A stretch of DNA of 64,000 nucleotides. It comes from Vicingus serpentipes (GTDB taxonomy: Bacteria; Bacteroidota; Bacteroidia; Flavobacteriales_E; Vicingaceae). The stretch is taken from positions 1 to 64,000 of the forward strand of contig NZ_VOOS01000005.1 of NCBI RefSeq assembly GCF_007993035.1. The letters run 5' to 3'. Numbering within the stretch: position 1 is the stretch's first letter; every line of letters starts with the position of its first letter. Positions 18,246 through 26,739 of the stretch are shown here, in pieces. Both the position numbers and the translations under genes were made by a program. Below the pieces are notes generated by a model, which was not told the DNA's origin, did no database searches, and saw only the letters and a program-made list of their open reading frames with translations.

Positions 18246-18893
18246 ATGAATCCAATAGAAAAAGATTACAACACCCGAAGACCAGATATGGTTATTCCTG
18301 AATATGGTAGAAATATTCAAAAAATGGTTGAGCATGCAATTACCGTTGAAGATAGAAATGAACGAAACAAAGTAGCTCAAGCAATAATTAACGTAATGGG
18401 GCAACTAAATCCTCACCTTAGAGATATTACAGATTTTAAACACAAACTTTGGGATCATATTTTTATTATCTCAGATTTTAAATTGGATGTTGATTCCCCA
18501 TACCCTATTCCAGATAAAGAAACAATCTTTAAGAAACCTGAAAAACTTGACTACCCACAAAGTAGAATTAGATTTAAGCATTACGGGAAAAGCACCGAAG
18601 CGATTATTGCTAAAGCAATAGAAATGGAAGATGGCGATGAGAAAAATGAATTAATTCAACTTATTGCAAATCTTATGAAAAAGTCTTATTTAACATGGAA
18701 TAGAGATTCTGTAGATGATAGTTTAATTATTTCTGATTTGAAAAATTTATCTAAGGGAAATTTAACCGTTCCTGATGATTTTAGATTGACACAAACTAAT
18801 GAAATTTTAGCTCAAACAGTCACTAAGAAGCGCCCTGCTAATCAAAACAAAAACAATAACAAAAAACATTTCCAGAAAAAAAGAAGATACTAG
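18246..18893 (+). CDS. DUF4290 family protein
   Basis: The 215-residue protein matches the Bacteroidota-restricted DUF4290 family (start MNPIEKDYNTRRPDMVIPEY; charged body with two related halves around NMVGQLNPHLRD-type and LIANLMKKSYL segments). No signal peptide or membrane helix is present. The C-terminal 25 residues are almost entirely Lys, Asn, Gln and Arg, suggesting nucleic-acid or ribosome contact (inference). Its stop codon is immediately followed by the murA start, and the usual neighbourhood with murA argues for a role linked to growth or the cell wall. Function unknown. Confidence 0.88.
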   Translation: MNPIEKDYNTRRPDMVIPEYGRNIQKMVEHAITVEDRNERNKVAQAIINVMGQLNPHLRDITDFKHKLWDHIFIISDFKLDVDSPYPIPDKETIFKKPEKLDYPQSRIRFKHYGKSTEAIIAKAIEMEDGDEKNELIQLIANLMKKSYLTWNRDSVDDSLIISDLKNLSKGNLTVPDDFRLTQTNEILAQTVTKKRPANQNKNNNKKHFQKKRRY

Positions 18894-20201
18894 ATGAGTA
18901 CATTTAAAATTAAAGGAGGATATCAGTTAAGAGGTGAATTAACGCCTCAAGGAGCTAAAAACGAAGCGCTTCAAGTTGTTTGTGCTGTTTTATTAACTCC
19001 CGAAAAAGTGACCCTACACAACCTCCCAGATATTAGAGATGTAAATTTTCTTATTGACCTTTTAGAGGAACTTGGTGTTAAAGTTAATCGTTTAGGTAAT
19101 GGAACTGTTGAATTCACTTCTGACGAAATAAATTTAGAATACCTACAAAGCGAGCAATTTAAAACAAGAGCAGCTTCACTTCGTGGATCGGTAATGATTA
19201 TGGGACCATTATTGTCTCGCTTTAAGAAGGCTTATATGCCAAAACCAGGCGGAGACAAAATTGGACCTCGACCGCTTGACACTCACTTTTTAGGTTTTTC
19301 AAAACTTGGAGCTACATTTAGTTATGATGCAAAAGCAGGATTTTACACACTAAAAGCAGACAATCTAGAAGGTAAATATTTATTACTAGACGAACCATCT
19401 GTAACAGGTACTGCTAACATCTTAATGACTGCCGTAATGGCAAAAGGAAAAACAACCATTTACAATGCAGCATGCGAACCTTACTTACAGCAACTATGCT
19501 TAATGCTAATTAGTATGGGTGCTAAAATTACTGGTGTTGGTTCAAATTTATTAAATATTGAAGGCGTTACAGAATTAGGTGGTTGTACGCATACTTTACT
19601 TCCCGATTTTATTGAAATAGGTTCTTTCATTGGTTTAGCAGCAATGACTCAATCTGAAATTACAATTAAAGACTGTAGAATTGATATGCTAGGTCGAATT
19701 CCAGAAACGTTTAGACGCTTAGGAATTCAAGTTGAGATTAAAGGAGATAATATATTTATTCCTTCTCAAACCAAATATGAAATTCAACGAATGATTGATG
19801 GCTCGATACCAACTATATATGATGCCCCCTGGCCAGGTTTTACTCCTGATTTATTAAGTATTATTCTAGTAACTGCTATACAAGCAAGTGGTACAGTTTT
19901 AATTCATCAAAAAATGTTTGATAGTCGATTATTTTTTATTGATAGATTAAAAGATATGGGAGCTCAAATTATTTTATGTGATCCTCATAGAGCAACAGTA
20001 ATCGGAATTAATAGAGAATATAAATTAAGAGCAACTTCTATGTCATCGCCTGATATTCGTGCTGGTGTAGCATTGTTAATCGCTGCTTTATCTGCTGAAG
20101 GAACAAGTACAATATCAAATATCCATCAAATAGATAGAGGATATCAATACATTGATAAAAGGTTAAATGCAATTGGAGCGAATATTGTAAGGGAAGACTA
20201 A
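18894..20201 (+). CDS. murA: UDP-N-acetylglucosamine 1-carboxyvinyltransferase MurA
   Basis: The 435-residue enzyme catalyses the first committed step of peptidoglycan synthesis, transferring enolpyruvate from PEP to UDP-GlcNAc in the cytoplasm. The N-terminal GAKNEAL block (20-26), the RGSVMIMGPLL segment and the catalytic loop PGGDKIGPRPLDTH are all visible. The loop has Asp121 where most MurA enzymes have the Cys attacked by fosfomycin (C115 in E. coli); Asp at this position is known to preserve activity and give intrinsic fosfomycin resistance. It starts directly after the DUF4290 stop codon, indicating coupling. Confidence 0.95.
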   Translation: MSTFKIKGGYQLRGELTPQGAKNEALQVVCAVLLTPEKVTLHNLPDIRDVNFLIDLLEELGVKVNRLGNGTVEFTSDEINLEYLQSEQFKTRAASLRGSVMIMGPLLSRFKKAYMPKPGGDKIGPRPLDTHFLGFSKLGATFSYDAKAGFYTLKADNLEGKYLLLDEPSVTGTANILMTAVMAKGKTTIYNAACEPYLQQLCLMLISMGAKITGVGSNLLNIEGVTELGGCTHTLLPDFIEIGSFIGLAAMTQSEITIKDCRIDMLGRIPETFRRLGIQVEIKGDNIFIPSQTKYEIQRMIDGSIPTIYDAPWPGFTPDLLSIILVTAIQASGTVLIHQKMFDSRLFFIDRLKDMGAQIILCDPHRATVIGINREYKLRATSMSSPDIRAGVALLIAALSAEGTSTISNIHQIDRGYQYIDKRLNAIGANIVRED

Positions 20202-20239
20202 AACAATCGTCTTATCTTAATAAATATAAAAACAGATTT

Positions 20240-20773
20240 ATGAAAACAATAAAAAAATTTAAAGCAACAATTATACTATCAGCAATAATTTTAATTACAG
20301 CTGGTTTTATGTTTAAACAACAAGGTGGACCAGCAATTGGAACAAAAGCTCCTGAATTAGCTTTTAACAATCCTGAAGGAAAAGAAATTAAACTATCTTC
20401 ATTAAAAGGAAAATTAGTTTTAATAGATTTTTGGGCATCATGGTGTGGGCCATGCAGAAGAGAAAACCCTGCAGTTGTAGCAGCATACAATAAGTATAAA
20501 GATAAAAACTTTACTAACGGAAAGGGCTTTACTATTTATAGTTACTCTTTAGATAAAGACATGAATAGATGGAAAGGTGCAATCACTCAAGACAAATTAG
20601 TTTGGCCTTATCACGTAAGCGATTTACTTGGATGGAGTGCAGCAGGAAGTAGATTATATGGCGTAAATTCAATTCCAACTAACTTCTTAATAGATGGAAA
20701 AGGCACTATCGTTGCTAAAAACTTAAGAGGTAAAGCTCTTGAAGAAGCTCTTGAAAAATTAGTGAAAAAATAA
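20240..20773 (+). CDS. TlpA/ResA-like thiol-disulfide oxidoreductase
   Basis: The 177-residue protein has an N-terminal signal anchor (about 9-25) and a periplasmic thioredoxin-like AhpC/TSA-TlpA domain with the redox motif WCGPC (C69 and C72 in FWASWCGPCRRENP). The cis-Pro region follows in SIPTNFLIDGKG. Such proteins reduce periplasmic disulfides, for example in cytochrome c maturation or oxidative stress repair. It follows murA by 38 bases and ends just before a strong terminator, so it closes this transcription unit. Confidence 0.9.
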   Translation: MKTIKKFKATIILSAIILITAGFMFKQQGGPAIGTKAPELAFNNPEGKEIKLSSLKGKLVLIDFWASWCGPCRRENPAVVAAYNKYKDKNFTNGKGFTIYSYSLDKDMNRWKGAITQDKLVWPYHVSDLLGWSAAGSRLYGVNSIPTNFLIDGKGTIVAKNLRGKALEEALEKLVKK

Positions 20774-20790
20774 AAAACAATAAAATTTTC

Positions 20791-20824
20791 AAAAAAGGCA
20801 GAAGATAAACTTCTGCCTTTTTTT
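20791..20824 (+). terminator. Rho-independent terminator after the thioredoxin gene
   Basis: A perfect 10-bp stem AAGGCAGAAG / CTTCTGCCTT with loop ATAAA is followed by a run of T. The A-run on the other side could make it work on both strands. Confidence 0.9.
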
Positions 20825-20886
20825 CTTGCTATAATCTCAGTTTTAATATTTTTCTGTCATTATGACTTTATTTTAAGCAATGGTAG

Positions 20887-20894
20887 TATTTTTG
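20887..20894 (+). promoter_or_regulatory. -7 element TATTTTTG before grpE
   Basis: An exact TAnnTTTG match lies 25 bases before the grpE ATG, downstream of the terminator and so well placed to start a grpE-dnaJ transcript. No convincing -33 TTG was seen. Confidence 0.45.
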
Positions 20895-20919
20895 CCAACC
20901 TTGTAAAAAAATATTAGCT

Positions 20920-21462
20920 ATGAGTAAGAAAGAAAAAGTTGAAGAAAATGAAAACATCGAACACAACGAAGAAGTTGTAGCTGAAAAAGACCAGCAAGAA
21001 CAAGAAGCTCCAAAAGAAAAAACCGAAGAAGAGAAAGCTGAGGAAGAAAGTAATAGATACCTTAGATTGTATTCTGAATTCGAAAATTTTAGAAAAAGAA
21101 CTCAAAAAGAAAAATTAGAGCTTTTTAAAACTGCTGCTGAAGATGTTTTAAAAGATTTAATACCTGTTTTAGATGATTTAGAAAGAGCTCAAAAAGCGAA
21201 CGAAACAGCTGATAATGTTGAGTCTGTAAAAGAAGGTTTCACCTTAATATATGATAAATTAACAAAAACTCTAAAACAAAAAGGCCTTGAACCATTACCT
21301 TCAAGTATTGGTGAAAAATTAGACATTGAAAAACACGAAGCTATTACTCAAATTCCTGCCCCAACTGATGATATGAAAGGAAAAGTTATTGATGAAGTTG
21401 AAAAAGGCTACTCATTAAATGGTAAAGTAATTAGATATACAAAAGTTGTTATTGGACAATAA
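20920..21462 (+). CDS. grpE: Nucleotide exchange factor GrpE
   Basis: The 180-residue protein has a highly charged Glu/Lys N-terminal tail (residues 1-45), a long coiled-coil region (YLRLYSEFENFRKRTQKEK) and the C-terminal beta domain (HEAITQIPAP...GKVIDEVEKGYSLNGKVIR) diagnostic of GrpE. It releases ADP from DnaK in the Hsp70 cycle. It lies 9 bases before dnaJ in the grpE-dnaJ order; dnaK is not in the window. No CIRCE-like inverted repeat was seen upstream. Confidence 0.95.
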   Translation: MSKKEKVEENENIEHNEEVVAEKDQQEQEAPKEKTEEEKAEEESNRYLRLYSEFENFRKRTQKEKLELFKTAAEDVLKDLIPVLDDLERAQKANETADNVESVKEGFTLIYDKLTKTLKQKGLEPLPSSIGEKLDIEKHEAITQIPAPTDDMKGKVIDEVEKGYSLNGKVIRYTKVVIGQ

Positions 21463-21471
21463 TTTAACAAA

Positions 21472-22593
21472 ATGAGCAAGAGAGATTATTACGAAATATT
21501 AGGAGTTAGTAAAAGTGCATCAGAAGCTGAAATAAAAAAAGCATACCGTAAACTTGCAATTCAATACCACCCTGACAAAAATCCCGATAATAAGGAGGCA
21601 GAAGAAAAGTTTAAAGAAGCTGCCGAAGCATATGAAATTTTAAGTAATCCTGAAAAAAAACAACGTTATGACCAGTTTGGTCATGCTGGGATGGGCGGTG
21701 CTGCTGGAGGAGGATTTAGTGGTGGAGGCATGAACATGGATGATATTTTCTCACAGTTTGGAGATATATTTGGAGGTGCTTTTGGCGGAGGCGGAGGCTT
21801 TGGAGGCCAGCGTGGAGGAAGAAGAGTTCGTAAAGGAAGTAACCTAAGGATTAAAGTAAAACTTACTTTAGAAGATGTAGTAAATGGTGTTCAGAAAAAG
21901 ATTAAGGTTAACAAGTTAGTTAATGCCGAAGGATTAACATTTAAAACATGTGATACCTGTAAAGGTAGTGGTCAAGTTACTCGAATCGCAAATACAATTT
22001 TAGGCCAAATGCAAACTTCATCACCTTGCCCACATTGTGGCGGAGATGGAAAAACCATTGAAAAAAAACCTGCTGGTGCAAATGAAGATGGATTAATTAG
22101 AAAAGAAGAATTAATCACTATTGATATACCTGCTGGTGTTGAAGATGGAATGCAACTTTCTGTTACAGGAAAAGGAAACGCTGGTCCAAAAGACGGAATA
22201 CCTGGAGATTTAATTGTGTTGGTTGAAGAAATACCACATGAAAGAATAAAAAGAGATGGAACAAATCTTTTGTATGATCATTACTTAAGTTTTAGTGATG
22301 CGGCATTAGGTGCTTCAGCAGAAATACCAACTGTAACAGGGAAAGTAAAAATTAACATAGAACCTGGAACACAAAGTGGAAAAGTACTTAGATTAAAAGG
22401 TAAAGGTGTACCAAACATACAAGGATATGGAAATGGTGATTTTTTAATTTACATAAATGTTTGGACCCCTCAAAAACTATCTAAAGAAGAAAAGAAATTA
22501 TTAGAAAAATTACAAACGTCTGAGAACTTCAAACCAAACCCAACTCATAAAGACAAAGGTTTTTTTGACAGAATGAAAGATTACTTTAACTAA
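21472..22593 (+). CDS. dnaJ: Chaperone DnaJ with reduced zinc finger
   Basis: The 373-residue Hsp40 has a J domain with HPD (33-35), a Gly/Phe-rich linker (72-117) and C-terminal substrate domains. The zinc-finger region shows only two Cys pairs, CDTCKGSG (C160, C163) and CPHCGGDG (C186, C189), instead of the usual four CxxCxGxG repeats, so it can bind one zinc ion at most. As I recall, this short form is common in Flavobacteriia, so it is probably functional, not a deletion in this strain. It stimulates DnaK ATPase and delivers clients. Confidence 0.95.
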   Translation: MSKRDYYEILGVSKSASEAEIKKAYRKLAIQYHPDKNPDNKEAEEKFKEAAEAYEILSNPEKKQRYDQFGHAGMGGAAGGGFSGGGMNMDDIFSQFGDIFGGAFGGGGGFGGQRGGRRVRKGSNLRIKVKLTLEDVVNGVQKKIKVNKLVNAEGLTFKTCDTCKGSGQVTRIANTILGQMQTSSPCPHCGGDGKTIEKKPAGANEDGLIRKEELITIDIPAGVEDGMQLSVTGKGNAGPKDGIPGDLIVLVEEIPHERIKRDGTNLLYDHYLSFSDAALGASAEIPTVTGKVKINIEPGTQSGKVLRLKGKGVPNIQGYGNGDFLIYINVWTPQKLSKEEKKLLEKLQTSENFKPNPTHKDKGFFDRMKDYFN

Positions 22594-22603
22594 AAGAATA
22601 CTG

Positions 22604-22631
22604 AAAAGCGAGTTAAATTTAACTCGCTTTT
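22604..22631. terminator. Bidirectional terminator after dnaJ (28-bp perfect palindrome)
   Basis: AAAAGCGAGTTAAA pairs perfectly with TTTAACTCGCTTTT, leaving an A-run on one side and a T-run on the other. It follows the dnaJ stop by 10 bases and separates it from the UbiD gene. Confidence 0.88.
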
Positions 22632-22653
22632 TATTTATCCGTAATTTTAATTT

Positions 22654-24462
22654 ATGATTTATTCTAGCACCAAACATTGTGTTGAAGATTTAGAGAAACA
22701 TGGCCATTTAATTCGAATAAAAGAAGAGGTTGACCCTAATCTAGAAATGGCTGCCATTCACCTACGTGTGTTTGAAAAAGGCGGCCCAGCAATTTTATTT
22801 GAAAATATAAAAGGGTGCGAATTTCAGGCTGTTTCAAACCTATTTGGAACTTTAGATAGAAGTAAGTTTATTTTTAGAAATTCTTTTTCTAAAGTTAAAC
22901 AACTTATTGAACTAAAGAACGATCCTGTTAAAGCTATAAAGTCACCATATAAAAACTTCTCATTAGGACTTTTAGCTCTTAAATCTTTACCAAAAAAAGT
23001 AACTACAGGTCCTATTTTATATAGCGAAACTACCATTGATAAGCTGCCGCTTATTAAGTGTTGGGAAAATGATGGCGGTGCCTTTGTTACCTTACCACAA
23101 GTTTTCTCTTTAGACCCTGAAAATAAATCTATACTTAAATCAAATTTGGGGATGTATAGAGTTCAATTAAATGGCAACGATTACGAAAACAACAAGGAAA
23201 TTGGTTTGCATTATCAAATTCATCGCGGAATTGGAGTACATCAAACAAAAGCGAATAGACAAGGAAAACCTTTAAAGGTCAGCATATTTATTGGAGGCTC
23301 TCCTGCTCATACAGTTGCTGCAGTAATGCCTTTACCCGAAGGATTATCAGAATTAACTTTTGGAGGAGCTTTGGCTGGTAAAAGATTTAGATACATAAAT
23401 AAAGACGGACATACATTGTCAGCTGATGCCGATTTTGTAATAACAGGGGAAATTTTTGAAAACGAAACAAAACCTGAAGGTCCATTTGGAGATCATCTAG
23501 GATATTATAGTTTAACCCACGATTTTCCAGTTTTAAAAGTAGATAAAGTTTACCATAGAAAAGACGCCATCTGGCCATTCACCATTGTTGGCCGTCCGCC
23601 TCAGGAAGACACACAATTTGGTGCTTTAATTCATGAATTGACTGGTAGTGCTATTCCTGAAGAAATTGCTGGATTATACGAAGTAAATGCTGTTGACGCA
23701 GCTGGTGTACACCCTCTTTTATTAGCTGTAGGTAGTGAACGCTATACTCCCTATCAAAAAATTAAACAACCTCAAGAGCTATTAACAATTGCAAACAACA
23801 TTTTAGGTTTTGGCCAATTAAGTTTAGCAAAGTATTTGTTTATTTCTAATAAAGAAGACAACCCTAATTTAAGTTGCAATAACATCAAAGACTTCTTTAC
23901 ACATATATTAGAAAGGGTTAATTGGGAAAGAGATTTACACTTTCAAACCAATACAACTATTGACACATTAGATTATAGTGGAACAGGAATTAATCAAGGT
24001 TCAAAAGTAGTTATAGCAGCTGTAGGCGAAAAAAAGAGAACATTAAATTCGAATTGTAAAATTGAAAATTCTGAACTTGTAATGCCTGGTATAATAGCAA
24101 CCTCTTTTAATCCATATACTTCATCCGAAAATGCTGAAAAAGAAATCAATAACTATTCTCTACAAATAGCAAATCAAGATTTAAATGGAATAATGATGAT
24201 TTTGCTTGTTGATGACGCCCGTTTTGTTGCTGAAGAATTGAACAATTTTTTATGGGTTACATTCACAAGAAGTAATCCTGCAAATGACATTTACGGTGTA
24301 AATAGTTATACAAAAAATAAACATTGGGGATGTAAAGGCCCATTAATTATAGATGCTAGAATTAAACCTCATCATGCTCCTCCATTAATCAAAAACCGTG
24401 ATATTGAAGCTAGAGTAGATAAACTTGGTGAAAAAGGCGGTTCGCTACACGGTATTATTTAA
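22654..24462 (+). CDS. UbiD-family prenylated-FMN decarboxylase (menaquinone-type)
   Basis: The 602-residue protein contains the UbiD core: GPAILFENIKG near the N-terminus, HYQIHRGIGVHQ, then GPFGDHLGYY and VDKVYHRKDAIWP, characteristic of prFMN-dependent decarboxylases. Bacteroidota members of this length are usually assigned to menaquinone biosynthesis, decarboxylating a 1,4-dihydroxy-2-naphthoate-type or futalosine-route intermediate; the exact substrate cannot be read from sequence. No ubiX-like flavin prenyltransferase is nearby. It is expressed from its own unit after the dnaJ terminator. Confidence 0.9.
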   Translation: MIYSSTKHCVEDLEKHGHLIRIKEEVDPNLEMAAIHLRVFEKGGPAILFENIKGCEFQAVSNLFGTLDRSKFIFRNSFSKVKQLIELKNDPVKAIKSPYKNFSLGLLALKSLPKKVTTGPILYSETTIDKLPLIKCWENDGGAFVTLPQVFSLDPENKSILKSNLGMYRVQLNGNDYENNKEIGLHYQIHRGIGVHQTKANRQGKPLKVSIFIGGSPAHTVAAVMPLPEGLSELTFGGALAGKRFRYINKDGHTLSADADFVITGEIFENETKPEGPFGDHLGYYSLTHDFPVLKVDKVYHRKDAIWPFTIVGRPPQEDTQFGALIHELTGSAIPEEIAGLYEVNAVDAAGVHPLLLAVGSERYTPYQKIKQPQELLTIANNILGFGQLSLAKYLFISNKEDNPNLSCNNIKDFFTHILERVNWERDLHFQTNTTIDTLDYSGTGINQGSKVVIAAVGEKKRTLNSNCKIENSELVMPGIIATSFNPYTSSENAEKEINNYSLQIANQDLNGIMMILLVDDARFVAEELNNFLWVTFTRSNPANDIYGVNSYTKNKHWGCKGPLIIDARIKPHHAPPLIKNRDIEARVDKLGEKGGSLHGII

Positions 24463-24523
24463 ATGTTAAATACCTCTTTTATGGTATTGTTTAAAATCAT
24501 TCTAAATAAGATATTTGCAGTGA

Positions 24524-24670
24524 ATGAATAAAATCAAGGCAAATATTAATTTAAACATTACCCCTGAGGTAAAAACTTATTCATTTAAGAAAAAGAAAAA
24601 AAATTGCTGCGAAAAGTTTAAGAAAAAAGGTAAATCTTGCTGTAAATCTTGCCCTTTAAATTGGGCTTAA
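24524..24670 (+). CDS. 48-residue Cys-rich, Lys-rich small protein
   Basis: An ATG at 24524 opens a 48-residue frame with an Asn/Ile-containing N-terminus and a basic C-terminus holding five Cys (NCCEKFKKKGKSCCKSCPLNW). The Cys pattern CC-x9-CC-x2-C (CCEKF...SCCKSC) looks like a small metal-binding or redox element. I recall similar short CC...CxxCP proteins encoded in many Bacteroidota genomes, which supports it being real, but no function is known. Its stop codon overlaps the stop of the convergent 61-residue membrane protein by two bases. Confidence 0.65.
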   Translation: MNKIKANINLNITPEVKTYSFKKKKKNCCEKFKKKGKSCCKSCPLNWA

Positions 24671-24852
24671 TGCACAAGTTTAGTAAGTGTAACGTAAGCC
24701 AACATTACAGCCATTATTGTTATTAAAACCCAATAAGTTCCTTTAAAAAGTTTTTTATTCTTCTTTCTGTCAAGGTAAAATTGATAACCAATCCCAATCA
24801 AAAAAACAACGATAAAAAGAATAGCAAATATTTTTTGTCCGTCAGTAAACAT
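24667..24852 (-). CDS. Small two-helix membrane protein of unknown function
   Basis: I place the start at the ATG at 24852 (MFTDGQKIFAILFIV...), not at the longer in-frame start at 24885, because the latter would run into the Smr gene. The 61-residue product has two membrane helices (about 8-24 and 42-58) flanking a basic loop DRKKNKKLFKG. It follows the Smr gene with one base between and is the last gene of a three-gene minus-strand operon. No recognised domain beyond conserved-hypothetical status. Confidence 0.72.
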   Translation of the reverse strand: MFTDGQKIFAILFIVVFLIGIGYQFYLDRKKNKKLFKGTYWVLITIMAVMLAYVTLTKLVH

Positions 24853-24853
24853 A

Positions 24854-25108
24854 TTAATATTTAAAGTGAACAAAAGTACGTCCAAAATTTTTACTATCCT
24901 TTTCTACTCTATGATACTTTTGCTTAAGTTCTGATTGATTTAAATAACGTAAAACTCTTTTTTTTAGTTGTCCAGAACCTTTTCCATGTATAATTTCTAA
25001 TGTTTTAATCTTAGATTCATACACATAAAAAAAAGCATCATTTAATGATGCTTCAATAGCTTTTGAATTGGTATAAGAATCGTGTAAATCGACAGTAAAC
25101 TTACTCAT
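24854..25108 (-). CDS. Smr domain protein
   Basis: The 84-residue protein is essentially a single Smr domain: LHDSYTN at the start, then the hallmark EIIHGKGSGQLKKRV and a closing strand with FVHFKY. Smr domains occur at the C-terminus of MutS2 and as stand-alone proteins, and act as nucleases, for example in ribosome rescue or DNA processing. Here the domain is free-standing. Its start overlaps the stop of the upstream secreted protein by one base. Confidence 0.85.
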   Translation of the reverse strand: MSKFTVDLHDSYTNSKAIEASLNDAFFYVYESKIKTLEIIHGKGSGQLKKRVLRYLNQSELKQKYHRVEKDSKNFGRTFVHFKY

Positions 25109-25533
25109 TAACCAGCTTTAGAATCAACAATCTTCCAATCATTATTTTCTTTTTTCATGCTAACATTAATAGCTATAGGTTCATTTTTTCTGAATGAAGC
25201 TTTAATTTTAACCTCATCTCCTTTAAACTCAATAATTTCAAATACAAAATAACTATCTAAATTCTTTTGTGACATATTTTTAAAAGTCTCTATTTCACCA
25301 AAAGACATCACTTTTACTCTTTTGTTAAATTTAAATACAATTAAATTATTAGGAATTTTATCGTCATTAATGATAATAATAGGTATATCTCCTGATTTTT
25401 CTTCATCATTAAAATAAGCTTTCAAAGCATGTAAATCAACTGTTTTTTGAATTATAACATTAATGTCTCTTGCAGTTTGCGCAAAGAAAGATAAAGGTAT
25501 AGAGAGTATAAAAATTAAAAATAGCTTTTTCAT
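25108..25533 (-). CDS. Secreted protein of unknown function
   Basis: The 141-residue protein has a signal peptide (MKKLFLIFILSIPLSFFAQT). The mature domain alternates charged and hydrophobic residues and ends with MKKENNDWKIVDSKAG, resembling small periplasmic beta-rich (NTF2-like) proteins, although I cannot assign a family. It is first in the operon with the Smr protein and the small membrane protein. Confidence 0.7.
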   Translation of the reverse strand: MKKLFLIFILSIPLSFFAQTARDINVIIQKTVDLHALKAYFNDEEKSGDIPIIIINDDKIPNNLIVFKFNKRVKVMSFGEIETFKNMSQKNLDSYFVFEIIEFKGDEVKIKASFRKNEPIAINVSMKKENNDWKIVDSKAG

Positions 25534-25762
25534 GACTTTAATATTTTAATTATCAGTTAATTATACGTTTAAAAACAACATTTGTTTCACGATAATCATA
25601 CAATAAGTATAAATAACTGATTATTGATTAACTTTTCTTTTACTAAAATAGTGCCAATAAATTGATTAAAGCATATAATGGTGAAGATAAATTTAAAGTT
25701 TTAGATAAAAGCTTTAATTTTAACGACATGATAATCTTAAATCAAGATTTAAAATAATTATT

Positions 25763-26620
25763 ATGAAGCAAAGTATTAAATTTCTATCAGTTATTTCATT
25801 TTTATTAGTACTAGCATTTTCATGTAAAAAAGATGAAAAAGTGGATAATCAAACTAATTCTGCACTAGACAACTCTATTGCTCAAAATCTTTTTCAAGAC
25901 ATCAAAAAAGTGGTTGAGGAAGCTGCTAATGATGAAGGAGCAAGTAATATAAATAAAAAAACAGGATATAGTTTTGGTAATTGCGCTTCTGTTTCTGTTA
26001 CTCCTGCATGGTCAGACACAGCTACTTGGCCTAAAGTAATGACTATCGACTTTGGAGCTACAAATTGTGTTGACAATTATGGGACAAACAGAAGAGGAAA
26101 ACTTATTATCACATTATCAGATAGGTATAAAAATATTGGTAGTGTTCTATCTGTTGTACCAGAAAACTATCATGTAAATAATTACATGGTTGAAGGAAAT
26201 AAAACACTTACTAATAATGGCAGAAATGCAGCTAACAACTTAAACTGGACTGTTCAAGTTACAAATGGAAAAATCACCTATCCTGACGGAAGGATATCAA
26301 CTTGGCAAGCCACTAGAAATAACGAATGGATAACTGGAGAATCTACTACTCTCTTTTCTGACGGAGTTAGCGGAATATGTGATGATGAATATTTAGTAAC
26401 TGGTTCTTCAAATGGTATAAATACAAACGGATTAGCATACACTACTAACATTACTTCTCCTTTAAAAGCTAAAGTTTGTTGCAGATGGATTACTAGTGGC
26501 AACATTGAAATTTACCCTCAGGGATTAATCACAAGGTCAATAGATTTTGGAATTGGAAATTGTGATGCATTGGCTACAATTTCGATTGGAGGTAATTCTT
26601 TTCTTATACCATTAAACTAA
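25763..26620 (+). CDS. Lipoprotein of unknown function
   Basis: The 285-residue protein begins with a lipoprotein signal peptide ending in the lipobox-like LAFSC (C21) followed by KKDEK, so it is probably lipidated and exported. The rest is a beta-rich domain with six further Cys (for example FGNCASV, GATNCVD, KVCCRW and GIGNCDA), suggesting disulfides outside the cytoplasm. I recognise no family. It is a single-gene unit followed by a possible terminator. Confidence 0.72.
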   Translation: MKQSIKFLSVISFLLVLAFSCKKDEKVDNQTNSALDNSIAQNLFQDIKKVVEEAANDEGASNINKKTGYSFGNCASVSVTPAWSDTATWPKVMTIDFGATNCVDNYGTNRRGKLIITLSDRYKNIGSVLSVVPENYHVNNYMVEGNKTLTNNGRNAANNLNWTVQVTNGKITYPDGRISTWQATRNNEWITGESTTLFSDGVSGICDDEYLVTGSSNGINTNGLAYTTNITSPLKAKVCCRWITSGNIEIYPQGLITRSIDFGIGNCDALATISIGGNSFLIPLN

Positions 26621-26625
26621 TCATA

Positions 26626-26657
26626 ATTAAAGAAAAGTTCTCTTTTTTTCCTTTAAT
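26626..26657 (+). terminator. Possible imperfect terminator hairpin
   Basis: ATTAAAG and CTTTAAT flank an inner AAAAG/CTTTT stem with loop TTCT and a T-run. The internal mismatch lowers confidence. It follows the lipoprotein stop by 5 bases. Confidence 0.45.
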
Positions 26658-26684
26658 CAAACCATTAAGCCATTGATGTAATAT

Positions 26685-26692
26685 TAGTTTTG
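26685..26692 (+). promoter_or_regulatory. -7 element TAGTTTTG before the M61 peptidase gene
   Basis: An exact TAnnTTTG match lies 47 bases before the ATG, directly after the possible terminator of the preceding gene. No clear -33 element was found. Confidence 0.45.
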
Positions 26693-26739
26693 ATTAACTA
26701 ATATCTAGAATAACTTAGCTAAAATTTAAAATTATATAC

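Noticed and set aside
20914-21105. 63-residue Phe-rich minus-strand frame
   Set aside because: It is the antisense of the Lys/Glu-rich start of grpE.
25662-25757. 31-codon frame starting with TTG before the lipoprotein gene (KAYNGEDKFKVLDKSF)
   Set aside because: It looks protein-like but is very short, has no signal or known motif and no clear ribosome-binding site; kept only as a possibility.
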